From contig NZ_BOQB01000019.1 in assembly GCF_018332475.1 (NCBI RefSeq), positions 61,894-125,893 on the forward strand: 64,000 nt of DNA. Direction: 5' to 3'. The stretch is from Bacillus sanguinis (lineage in GTDB: Bacteria > Bacillota > Bacilli > Bacillales > Bacillaceae_G). The translations under genes were made by a program, and so were the position numbers. How positions within the stretch are numbered: the stretch's first letter is position 1; the number at the start of each line of letters is the position of its first letter. The notes under the pieces are model-generated. The model was not told where the DNA came from, ran no database searches, and worked only from the letters and a program-made list of their open reading frames with translations. Shown here one piece after another: positions 19,387-33,923 of this stretch.

Positions 19387-20064
19387 ATGATTTTCTTTGA
19401 TATTGATGGAACTTTACTTGATTATGAGGCTGCTGAAAGAAATGGTATTATAGATTTTTTTCAAATATATAATACTATTTTTTCAGGCAATGAATTAGAG
19501 GCAACGAAAGTCTGGCATGAATTATCAGAAGAATATTTCAACAAATTTTTATCCAGGGAATTATCTTTTCAAGAACAACAAGTAATGCGAATGTATCATT
19601 TATTTAAAACATATGGAGTAAACCTATCACCCGAAGAATCTCAGAATAGATTCAATCAATATATAGAACTATATAAGAAAAGCTGGACCCTGTTTGAAGA
19701 TGTACTCTATACATTACAAAGTTTACAGCAAAAAGGACACTCATTAGGTATCATTAGTAATGGTGAATATGAACAACAAATCGAAAAATTAACAGCCTTA
19801 AACATTCTACAGTATTTCAAATATATTTTTACTTCTAGTGAAATTGGGGTATCAAAACCAGACCCTGAAATGTTTCACAAGGTCGTATTACAATTGAATC
19901 TTGAAATGAAAGATTGCTATTATATTGGCGATCGATTAGAGACTGATGCAATTAGTAGTACAGCAGCTGGAATGCAAGGGGTATGGTTAAATCGGGATAA
20001 CTCGCAACTCAAATGTGATGTTCCTACTATCTGTTCGTTACATGAAATTATAACAATGATATAA
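19387..20064 (+). CDS. HAD-superfamily hydrolase, YjjG-like
   Basis: A 225-residue phosphatase-type enzyme of the haloacid dehalogenase superfamily. Motif I is FFDIDGTLLD (nucleophile Asp5, general acid Asp7), motif II SNG (near 131), motif III Lys in GVSKPDPEMF, and motif IV IGDRLETDA. A helical cap domain lies between motifs I and II. The overall form resembles YjjG, which dephosphorylates pyrimidine nucleotides and protects against non-canonical ones. A pyrimidine-related role would fit the adjacent pyr operon, but the substrate is inference. AAGGAG precedes the start. Confidence 0.88.
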   Translation: MIFFDIDGTLLDYEAAERNGIIDFFQIYNTIFSGNELEATKVWHELSEEYFNKFLSRELSFQEQQVMRMYHLFKTYGVNLSPEESQNRFNQYIELYKKSWTLFEDVLYTLQSLQQKGHSLGIISNGEYEQQIEKLTALNILQYFKYIFTSSEIGVSKPDPEMFHKVVLQLNLEMKDCYYIGDRLETDAISSTAAGMQGVWLNRDNSQLKCDVPTICSLHEIITMI

Positions 20065-20098
20065 AAAAACGACCGCGTTCCCCCGCGGTCGTTTTTTT
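20063..20098. terminator. Bidirectional terminator between the HAD gene and pyrE
   Basis: A7, then CGACCGCG, a C-rich loop, CGCGGTCG and T7. A G+C-rich stem with T tails on both strands ends the pyr operon and the convergent HAD unit. Confidence 0.95.
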
Positions 20099-20102
20099 CG
20101 TG

Positions 20103-20731
20103 TTACGCTGTGATCCAAGCTTCGTTTGCTGGATTTTTACGCCACTCTTGTAATTTTTTCGTTTCAGCTTGTCCGATCATACCTTTTTCTGCTGCTACTT
20201 CAGTTAATGCACTGTAGTCGCTTAAAGAGTATGATGCTACGTTAGCTGCTTCTAGTTTTTCTTTTCCTGCTTCTAACTCATATGTGAAGATTGATACGAT
20301 TCCTAATACTTCACAGCCAGCTTCGCGAAGTGCTTCTACACATGTAATTGCACTACCGCCAGTTGAAATTAAGTCTTCTACTACCACTACTTTTTGACCT
20401 TTTTCAGCTTTTCCTTCGATTTGGTTCCCTTTACCGTGACCCTTTGCTTTACTACGTACGTAGCACATTGGTAAATCCATACGATCGCTTACCCATGCAG
20501 CGTGCGCAATACCAGCTGTTGCTGTTCCTGCAATAACTTCTACAGTTGGGAAGTGCTCTTTAATTAACTCTTCTAATCCAGCTGCAATTGCTTGACGTAC
20601 TTTTGGATAAGATAAAGTTAAACGGTTATCACAATAAATTGGTGATTTCATACCTGAAGACCATGTGAATGGATCATTCGGTTGTAAAAATACTGCTCCA
20701 ATTTCTAATAAATGCGATGCGATTTCTTTTT

Positions 20732-20735
<4 letters not shown>
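20103..20735 (-). CDS. pyrE: Orotate phosphoribosyltransferase
   Basis: Joins orotate and PRPP to give orotidine 5'-monophosphate, the fifth step of UMP synthesis. The 210-residue protein has the PRPP-binding motif [14 protein letters not shown] and the basic loop [11 protein letters not shown] chose the ATG at 20735, which overlaps the pyrF stop as ATGA and follows GGAAGG; an in-frame upstream alternative adds only six residues inside pyrF. Last gene of the pyr operon, followed by a strong terminator. Confidence 0.98.
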
Positions 20736-23134
<2,399 letters not shown>

Positions 23135-23138
<4 letters not shown>

Positions 23139-26100
23139 GCATGTACCACCTCGTGACGCTTTGTTTGCGTAATTTCTTTCATTGAATGAGCTGAGAATGT
23201 CATAGATTCTAATACTCGTAAGATTGCTCTCGTTGTATCAAGTGATGTTAAGCAAGCTACACCATTTTCTACTGATTCACGGCGAATGCGGAAACCATCA
23301 CGCGCTGGTTGTTTACCTTTTGTTAGCGTATTGATTACAAACTGTGCTTTTCCTTGACGGATAATATCTAGTAAGTTGTAGTCTTCAGAATCAATTTTGT
23401 TTACAACTTGTACTGGGATATTTTGCTCTGCTAACGATTGTGCTGTTCCAGCTGTTGCTAATAAGTTATAACCGATTTCGTGGAAACGTTTTGCAATTTC
23501 CATTGCCTCTTCTTTATCTTTATCCGCTACAGTAATGATTACTGATCCGTGCGTTGGGATGTTAATTCCAGAAGCAACTAATCCTTTGTATAATGCTTTT
23601 TCAAGCGTTAAGTCTTTACCCATTACTTCCCCTGTTGATTTCATTTCAGGTCCTAATGTTGTATCAACTGAGCGTAGTTTCGCGAATGAGAATACCGGAG
23701 CTTTTACATATACTTCTTTCTCTTCTGGGTGATAACCAGTTCCGTATCCTTGCTCTACTAGATCTTGCCCTAAAATAACTTTCGTTGCAACGTTCGCCAT
23801 TGGTACACCTGTAATTTTACTTAAGAATGGTACTGTACGGCTCGCACGTGGGTTTACTTCAATTACGTACACTTGATCTTCGAATACTACAAACTGGATA
23901 TTTAGTAATCCAACAATGTTTAATCCTTTTCCAAGTGCAATTGTATGTTCAATAATTTGTTCTTTTAATTTGTCAGATAAGCTTTGTGGTGGATATACTC
24001 CAATTGAGTCACCAGAGTGAACTCCAGCACGTTCAATATGTTCCATAATACCTGGAATGAACACATTCTCACCGTCTGAAATTGCATCTACTTCAATTTC
24101 TTTACCAACCATGTAACGGTCGATTAATACTGGGTGATCAGCGTGAACTTTAACTGCATTTTTCATGTAGTGCAACAGTTCTTCTTGACGATATACGATT
24201 TCCATCGCGCGTCCACCTAGTACGTAAGATGGTCTTACTAATACTGGGTAACCAATTTTGTCAGCGATTGCTACTGCTTGCTCTACAGTTGTTGCTGTTT
24301 TACCAACTGGTTGCGGGATACCAAGCTGTGTTAGCGCTGCTTCAAACTTATCACGATCTTCTGCACGATCTAAATCTTCAAGTGATGTTCCTAAGATTTT
24401 CACACCGTGAGCCTCTAATTTAGCAGCTAAGTTAATTGCCGTTTGTCCACCGAACTGAACGATAACACCTTCTGGTTTTTCTAAATCGATAATGTGCATT
24501 ACATCTTCAATCGTTAATGGTTCAAAGTATAATTTGTCAGAAATACTGAAGTCTGTTGAAACTGTTTCTGGGTTGTTATTAACAATGATTGCCTCATATC
24601 CAGCTTCTTTAATTGCCCATACTGAGTGAACTGTTGCATAGTCAAACTCAACACCTTGACCGATACGGATCGGACCAGATCCTAGAACTACTACACTCTT
24701 ACGATCTGTTCTAACCGATTCATTCTCATCACCATATGTGCTGTAGTAGTATGGTGTTGCAGATTCAAACTCTGCCGCACAAGTATCTACCATTTTATAA
24801 ACCGGAGTTATATTGCTTTCTTTACGCATATCGTAAATTTCACGCTCTGTTTTGTTCCAAGCATTAGCGATGTAATGGTCACTGAAGCCCATCTCTTTCG
24901 CAGTTTGTAGTACTTCCATATTTCCTACATTCGCTTTTACTTCACGTTCCATATTTACGATGTTTTCAACTTTTTGTAAGAAGAAGAAGTCCATTTCACA
25001 CCATTCGTTAATTTCTTCTTTCGTTACACCTTGACGAATTGCTTCTGCTACAATAAACAGTCGCTCATCATCAGCTTTTATAATGCGTTTTTTCATTGTT
25101 TCTTTATCAAGTTCTTTTAAATGCTCTAATTCTAAGTGATAAATGCCAAGTTCTAAAGAACGAACCGCTTTTAATAATGATTGCTCTAAGTTACGTCCGA
25201 TTGACATAACTTCACCAGTTGCCTTCATTTGCGTACCAAGTGTTCTGTTTGCTGATTCAAACTTATCAAATGGCCAGCGTGGAATTTTTGAAACAACATA
25301 GTCTAATGCTGGTTCGAAACAAGCGTATGTTTTTTGTGTTACTGGATTTATAATTTCATCTAACGTTAAACCAACTGCAATTTTCGCCGCTAGCTTCGCA
25401 ATCGGATATCCAGTCGCTTTAGATGCTAGTGCAGATGAACGACTTACACGCGGGTTTACTTCGATTACATAGTATTGGAAACTATGTGGATCAAGTGCCA
25501 GCTGAACGTTACATCCACCTTCAATTCCTAATGCACGAATAATTCGTAATGAAGTGTTACGTAACATTTGGTATTCACGGTCACTTAATGTTTGGCTTGG
25601 TGCTACAACGATAGAATCACCTGTGTGAACTCCAACTGGATCGATATTTTCCATGTTACATACTACAATCGCGTTATCATTTGAATCACGCATTACTTCA
25701 TATTCAATTTCCTTACAACCAGCAATGCTCTTTTCTAATAAACATTGTGTTACTGGACTATGTTTTAATCCACCTGATACGATTTCAATTAGTTCTTCTT
25801 CATTACTACAGATTCCGCCACCTGTTCCACCCATTGTAAATGCTGGGCGAACAATAACTGGATATCCAATTTCTTTTACAAATTCATGCGCTTCTTCTAG
25901 CGTATGAATAATTGTACTAGATGGAATTGGTTCATTTAATTCCTGCATTAATGTACGGAATAAATCACGATCTTCCGCTTGCTCAATTGCTGATAATTTT
26001 GTTCCTAAAATTTCAACTCCACACTCTTCAAGTATGCCTGATTTCGCAAGTTCAACAGCCATGTTTAAACCTGTTTGACCACCTAATGTTGGTAAGATTG

Positions 26101-26353
26101 CATCTGGACGTTCTTTACGAATGATACGGCTTACGAATTCTAGTGTTAATGGTTCTATATATACTTTATCTGCTGTTGCAGTATCTGTCATAATTGTTGC
26201 TGGGTTAGAGTTAACAAGGATTACTTTGTAACCTTCTTCTCTAAGAGATTGACAAGCTTGTGTACCAGAGTAGTCAAACTCCGCTGCTTGCCCAATTACA
26301 ATTGGTCCTGATCCGATTACTAAAATTGTGTTAATGTCTAGGCGTTTTGGCAT
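23135..26353 (-). CDS. carB: Carbamoyl-phosphate synthase large subunit (pyrimidine-type)
   Basis: Makes carbamoyl phosphate from bicarbonate, ammonia delivered by CarA, and two ATP. The 1072-residue protein has the expected two homologous ATP-grasp halves (carboxyphosphate and carbamate domains, each beginning with VLGSGPIxIGQ-type loops near residues 12 and 560), an oligomerisation region between them, and a C-terminal MGS-like regulatory domain (from about 940). In Bacillus this copy is also called pyrAB and is controlled by PyrR with the operon. It overlaps carA by 16 bases. Confidence 0.98.
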
Positions 26354-27431
26354 AACTCTTCCCCTTCTTTCTTGAAGTTTTCAATCATTGCTAAGAAATC
26401 TTCGAATAAATCGTTTGCATCTTCTGGTCCTGCAGAAGCTTCTGGATGATATTGTACTGTAAATGCTGGGAACTTCGTATGACGAAGACCTTCTACTGTT
26501 CCATCATTTAAAGCGACATGTGTAATTTCAAGTTCTGTATTTTTAACTGACTCTTCTTCTACTGCGTAACCATGGTTTTGAGATGTAATTGCTACTTTTC
26601 CAGTTGCAAGATGTTTTACTGGATGGTTTAAACCACGGTGACCGAATTTCAATTTACTTGTATTCGCACCAGATGCTAGCGCGAACAATTGATGTCCTAG
26701 GCAAATTCCGAATAAAGGAACTTTACCGATAATGTCTTTTAACATTTCTATTGCTTCTGGTACATCTTTTGGATCCCCTGGTCCGTTACTTAACATAATT
26801 CCATCTGGGCTAAGTCGTAAAATCTCTTCTGCTGTTGTGTTGTAAGGAACTACAATCACATCACAGTCACGTTTATTTAATTCTCGTAAAATACCATGTT
26901 TCATACCGAAGTCTACAAGTACAACGCGATGTCCGCGGCCTGGGCTTGGATATGGATCTTTCGTTGATACGCGTTTTACATGATCTGTAAATACTGTCGC
27001 TTTTAATTGGCTCACGATGTATTCTACATCTGCATCCATGTTACAAAGGCGTCCGCGTAATGTACCGTATTGACGAATTTTTCTCGTTAATTTTCTCGTA
27101 TCAATCCCTGCTAATCCTGGGATGTTTCTTTCTTTTAAGTAATCATTTAACGAAATTTCATTACGGAAGTTTGATGGGTGATCACAAATTTCGTTTACGA
27201 TTAAACCATTTACAGAAGGGTGAATCGATTCAAAATCGTCACGGTTGATGCCGTAGTTTCCGATTAATGGGTACGTGAATGTCACGATTTGACCGCAATA
27301 TGATGGATCAGATAATGTTTCTTGATATCCAGTCATTCCTGTTGTAAATACAACCTCACCTGACTTTTCGATTTCTCCTCCGAAACCTTTTCCAATTAAT
27401 ACTGTTCCATCTTCTAAGATAAGTTGTCTTT

Positions 27432-27435
<4 letters not shown>
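26338..27435 (-). CDS. carA: Carbamoyl-phosphate synthase small subunit (glutaminase)
   Basis: Hydrolyses glutamine and passes ammonia to CarB. The 365-residue protein has the N-terminal CPSase_sm domain and a class I glutamine amidotransferase domain with the nucleophile cysteine in FGICLGHQ (near 240) and the His-Glu pair in [10 protein letters not shown] (near 335). I chose the ATG at 27435, overlapping the pyrC stop as ATGA and preceded by GGAGAG. Also known as pyrAA. Confidence 0.97.
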
Positions 27436-29625
<2,190 letters not shown>

Positions 29626-29680
29626 TCATCTTTCTGATTTTTATGTTACCACTTTTGCATTTTTATAACAACCTTTGCAT

Positions 29681-29757
29681 AAAAATACCCTAGTCATGTG
29701 AGACTAGGGTGCAAGAAAGAAGCCACCCTTTCCGGTCTCACAGGACTGAATTAAAAG
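29681..29757 (-). promoter_or_regulatory. PyrR attenuator in the pyrP-pyrB gap
   Basis: On the minus strand the PyrR-binding loop AGUCCUGUGAGACC (around 29734-29748) is followed by an intrinsic terminator (ACCCTAGTC...GACTAGGGT at 29687-29710, then T5). When UMP is high PyrR binds the upstream hairpin and lets the terminator form. Third of three such elements in the operon. Confidence 0.93.
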
Positions 29758-29764
29758 GTTATTA

Positions 29765-31048
29765 TTATGAAGCAATCTGCTTAGACTGTTTTATTTGTTT
29801 CGTTTCTGGTAGTAGTAGATTTAACAGTACACCTACAATTGCTGCTAGTGCCATTCCTTCTACTTGGAACGATTCTCCTACGTGAAGTACCGCTCCACCA
29901 ATACCGATTACTAGTATTACTGATGCAATCATTAAGTTTCGTTTGTCACTTAGGTCTGTTTTATCATCTACCATCATGCGTAATCCGCTTGATGCAATTA
30001 CACCGAATAGTAAGATTGATACACCACCCATAACCGGTGTTGGTATCGAATGAATCAGTGCAGAAATCTTACCGATAAATCCGAACATGATTGCGAACAC
30101 CGCTGAGCCGATGAATAAGTATACACTGTATGCTCTCGTAATTGCTAGCACACCGATGTTTTCACCATACGTTGTATTCGGTGGTCCACCGATAAGTGAT
30201 GCGATTAATGTTGCTACTCCATCACCGAAGATCGAACGGTGTAAACCTGGTTTTTCAATTAAATCTCTTTTAATAACATTTCCAAGTACAATTTGATGTC
30301 CGATATGCTCTGAAATTGTTACTAGTGCAACTGGTACCATTAGGAGTACAATCTTCCACGAAAACTCCGGAGTATATGTTACAAATGGTACTGTGAAATC
30401 TGGTACAACAAACCATTTTGCCTCAACTACCGGCTTTAAGTTTACTAGCCCTTGGAAGTAAGCGAAGATATATCCGCCGATAATGCCCAGTAACACTGGT
30501 ATGATACTGAAAAATCCTCTTCCGAATATAGAGCAGATAATTGTAATTGCTAACGTTACTAACGCTACTGAAAAGTGTGTAAAGCTATATTTGCCATCCG
30601 CACCGTTCATCGCCATGTTAACTGCAGTATGTGCTAAAGCTAGACCGATTACCATTACTACTGGACCAACTACGATTGGCGGAAGTAATTTCATAATCCA
30701 CTCTGATCCTGATTTCTTAATTCCGAGTGAGATTAAGATGTACACAAGTCCTGCTAGCAAACCACCGAGCATTGCTGCTCCAGGTCCCCCTGCTGTTTTC
30801 GCTGTAATAATCGGTGCGATAAAGGCGAATGATGATCCTAGGTAGGCTGGTACTTGACCTTTCGTTATAAGAAGAAACGCTAACGTTCCTAATCCACTTG
30901 ATATTAATGCTACTGACGGATTCAATCCTGTTAAAAACGGAACAAGCACTGTTGATCCAAACATCGCGAACAAATGTTGTATACTTAAAAATAACCATTT
31001 TCCCGGTTTCGGTACTTCATTAACATCTAACACTGGCTTTTGTTCCAT
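29765..31048 (-). CDS. pyrP: Uracil permease (NCS2 family)
   Basis: Membrane symporter that imports uracil with protons. The 427-residue protein has twelve to fourteen hydrophobic segments and the NCS2 features QHLFAMFGSTVLVP near the N-terminus, ISEHIGH (near 250) and PNTTYGENIG (near 290), which form the nucleobase site. I chose the ATG at 31048, preceded by AAGGAGGATG. It lies between two PyrR attenuators, as in B. subtilis. Confidence 0.96.
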   Translation of the reverse strand: MEQKPVLDVNEVPKPGKWLFLSIQHLFAMFGSTVLVPFLTGLNPSVALISSGLGTLAFLLITKGQVPAYLGSSFAFIAPIITAKTAGGPGAAMLGGLLAGLVYILISLGIKKSGSEWIMKLLPPIVVGPVVMVIGLALAHTAVNMAMNGADGKYSFTHFSVALVTLAITIICSIFGRGFFSIIPVLLGIIGGYIFAYFQGLVNLKPVVEAKWFVVPDFTVPFVTYTPEFSWKIVLLMVPVALVTISEHIGHQIVLGNVIKRDLIEKPGLHRSIFGDGVATLIASLIGGPPNTTYGENIGVLAITRAYSVYLFIGSAVFAIMFGFIGKISALIHSIPTPVMGGVSILLFGVIASSGLRMMVDDKTDLSDKRNLMIASVILVIGIGGAVLHVGESFQVEGMALAAIVGVLLNLLLPETKQIKQSKQIAS

Positions 31049-31082
31049 TGTTACATCCTCCTTCAGTTTAATTCTTTGCAAT

Positions 31083-31184
31083 AAAAAAACTCTTTGTGCC
31101 TGTGCACAAAGAGTCCTACACTTTCGTATGCCAAATTTGACATATGAAAGCCAAGACCCTTTGGCAGCCTCACAGGACTACATT
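31083..31184 (-). promoter_or_regulatory. PyrR attenuator in the pyrR-pyrP gap
   Basis: On the minus strand the PyrR loop AGUCCUGUGAGGCU (around 31166-31179) precedes a terminator hairpin (ACTCTTTGTGC...GCACAAAGAGT, 31089-31114) followed by T7. Second of the three operon attenuators. Confidence 0.93.
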
Positions 31185-31194
31185 TAAAAGGGCT

Positions 31195-31740
<546 letters not shown>

Positions 31741-31782
31741 CTACACCTCCAAGCTTTTTTTCTTGCGTGAGAGTAATGGTAT

Positions 31783-31884
31783 AAAAAAAGTCCTCTCAGC
31801 GTGTGCGAGAGGACTTTTGAAAAAAGGGTACAGCATACCCTAAGTATTTCAAACCGTTACCTTCTCAACCTCACGGGGCTGTGT
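31783..31884 (-). promoter_or_regulatory. PyrR attenuator in the pyr operon leader
   Basis: On the minus strand a PyrR-type loop AGCCCCGUGAGGUU (around 31868-31881) is followed by an antiterminator stretch and a terminator of 12 bp (AAAAGTCCTCTC...GAGAGGACTTTT, 31786-31818) with T7. The loop differs slightly from the other two (AGCCCCG instead of AGUCCUG). Confidence 0.9.
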
Positions 31885-31910
31885 TAAAGGATCATTATTT
31901 AACTGTTGTC

Positions 31911-31939
31911 AGTATCTCAGTTTTCTTATGATTTGTCAA
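31911..31939 (-). promoter_or_regulatory. pyr operon sigma-A promoter
   Basis: On the minus strand TTGACA (31939-31934), a 17-base spacer and GATACT (31916-31911). It sits immediately after the rluD stop codon and before the first PyrR attenuator, so it explains transcription of all ten pyr genes. Confidence 0.8.
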
Positions 31940-31941
31940 TA

Positions 31942-32850
31942 CTATTTCCGTAAAATATTTAATGCATCTTCAAACACTTCTGGAATCGGTGCCTCAAACT
32001 GAATATATTCACCAGTACGAGGGTGGTCAAATCCTAAAATACCTGCATGAAGTGCTTGTCCATTCATGTCTAATGTTTTCTTTGGTCCATACTTTGGATC
32101 TCCTGCAAGTGGATAGCCAATATATTTCATATGAACACGAATTTGGTGCGTGCGTCCTGTTTCTAAGCGACATTCTACAAGTGTGAAATCTTTGAAACGC
32201 TCTAACACTTGGAAGTGAGTAACAGCGTTCTTACCGTTTTCATCAACTGTCATACTTTGACGCTCTTTCTTATCGCGGCCAATCGGAGCATCAATCGTTC
32301 CCTTATCATGCGGGATAACACCGTGTACAATCGCTTTGTAACGTCTTGTTACTGTTTTTGCTACAAGTTGATTTACAAGTGATTCGTGTGCCATATCATT
32401 TTTAGCAACCATTAATAGGCCAGATGTATCCTTATCAATACGATGCACGATACCAGGACGCATTACACCGTTAATGCCTGATAAATCTGTACAATGATGC
32501 ATAAGACCATTTACAAGTGTACCACTTATATGACCTGGTGCTGGATGTACAACCATACCACGTGGCTTATTTACAACAAGCACATCTGCATCTTCATAAT
32601 AAATTTCTAAGTTCATATCTTCTGCTTGAATATCTAACGCTTCTGGCTCAGGAATCGTTACTGTAATTTCATCATTTTCTTTAACTTTATAATTTACTTT
32701 TACCGATTTCCCATTAACTGTTACAACATCATCTTTAATCCATTGCTGTACTTGTGAACGTGACCATTCACTGTTTATTTCTGCAACGAATTTATCAATT
32801 CGCTCGCTTTTTTGTTCTTCTGCAACTGTTACTTGTACTACTTCACTCAT
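31942..32850 (-). CDS. rluD: Large-subunit pseudouridine synthase, RluD type (YlyB)
   Basis: Converts uridines of 23S rRNA helix 69 to pseudouridine. The 302-residue protein has an N-terminal S4 RNA-binding domain (about 12-75) and an RluA-family catalytic domain with the signature HRIDKDTSGLLMVAKN, whose Asp is catalytic (near 138). It begins 4 bases after the lspA stop; AGGAG precedes the start. B. subtilis ylyB has the same neighbours. Confidence 0.95.
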   Translation of the reverse strand: MSEVVQVTVAEEQKSERIDKFVAEINSEWSRSQVQQWIKDDVVTVNGKSVKVNYKVKENDEITVTIPEPEALDIQAEDMNLEIYYEDADVLVVNKPRGMVVHPAPGHISGTLVNGLMHHCTDLSGINGVMRPGIVHRIDKDTSGLLMVAKNDMAHESLVNQLVAKTVTRRYKAIVHGVIPHDKGTIDAPIGRDKKERQSMTVDENGKNAVTHFQVLERFKDFTLVECRLETGRTHQIRVHMKYIGYPLAGDPKYGPKKTLDMNGQALHAGILGFDHPRTGEYIQFEAPIPEVFEDALNILRK

Positions 32851-32854
32851 TCAA

Positions 32855-33376
<522 letters not shown>

Positions 33377-33437
33377 TGAACCTTTATAGAAGAATAAAAT
33401 AAATTAAAAAAAGGTAATATAATATCGTTGTGCGCAT

Positions 33438-33767
33438 TCATACATTTACGTTTTCATAGAAGAATTCATGAATGGTACGTGCAGTCGGCATCGTCTTCAT
33501 CTGTTTTACCGAAATTACTCTCCCCGTTTCTTCACAAATACCATACATATCTATTTCCATTTTAAATAATGCACGTTCTACATCTTTTAAGTCCTCTTTT
33601 ATATCATGTAATAAAAGTTTTTTCTTTATCTCTTCCTTAATTTCATATCCAAGCTCTTCGCTAAACTCTGTATCATATTTGTGCATGACCTCTTTAGCTA
33701 GCCTCTCTTGTAACTCCTTTCGCATCAATTGCAATTCTTCTTTGATTTCCATATACATTTCATTCAC
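33438..33767 (-). CDS. ylyA: DksA/TraR-like protein without zinc cysteines (YlyA type)
   Basis: A 109-residue protein with a long N-terminal coiled-coil pair (about 1-70) and a C-terminal segment MYGICEETGRVISVKQMKTMPTA, which matches the layout of the DksA/TraR zinc-finger domain, YGxCxxCGxxI. Only one of the four zinc cysteines remains. B. subtilis YlyA, in the same place between ileS and lspA, is a DksA-like protein reported to act with RNA polymerase in sporulation. The start is GTG at 33767, nine bases after GGAGG; ATG codons downstream are further from it. The function here is inferred from position and form. Confidence 0.82.
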   Translation of the reverse strand: MNEMYMEIKEELQLMRKELQERLAKEVMHKYDTEFSEELGYEIKEEIKKKLLLHDIKEDLKDVERALFKMEIDMYGICEETGRVISVKQMKTMPTARTIHEFFYENVNV

Positions 33768-33885
33768 GTGTACATTCCTCCCAGCTGCAATGTACGATTA
33801 GTGTGTCCGAAATTTCTATGCTTACCTCACACACATTTTTCCTTCATAGGAAAGAGAGTGAAAGTTATTTTAATATATCGTCAAT

Positions 33886-33922
33886 AAAAAAACTGACTGC
33901 ACTTACGCACAGTCAGTTTTTT
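33886..33922 (-). terminator. Intrinsic terminator after ileS
   Basis: A stem of AAAAAACTGACTG with CAGTCAGTTTTTT around a short loop. It ends the ileS transcript just past its stop codon. Confidence 0.9.
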
Positions 33923-33923
33923 A

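Noticed and set aside
30483-30845. Open frame of 120 codons opposite pyrP, and similar long frames opposite ileS, carB and murE
   Set aside because: They mirror real genes with well-recognised families and have no ribosome sites; such antisense frames are common opposite coding sequence.
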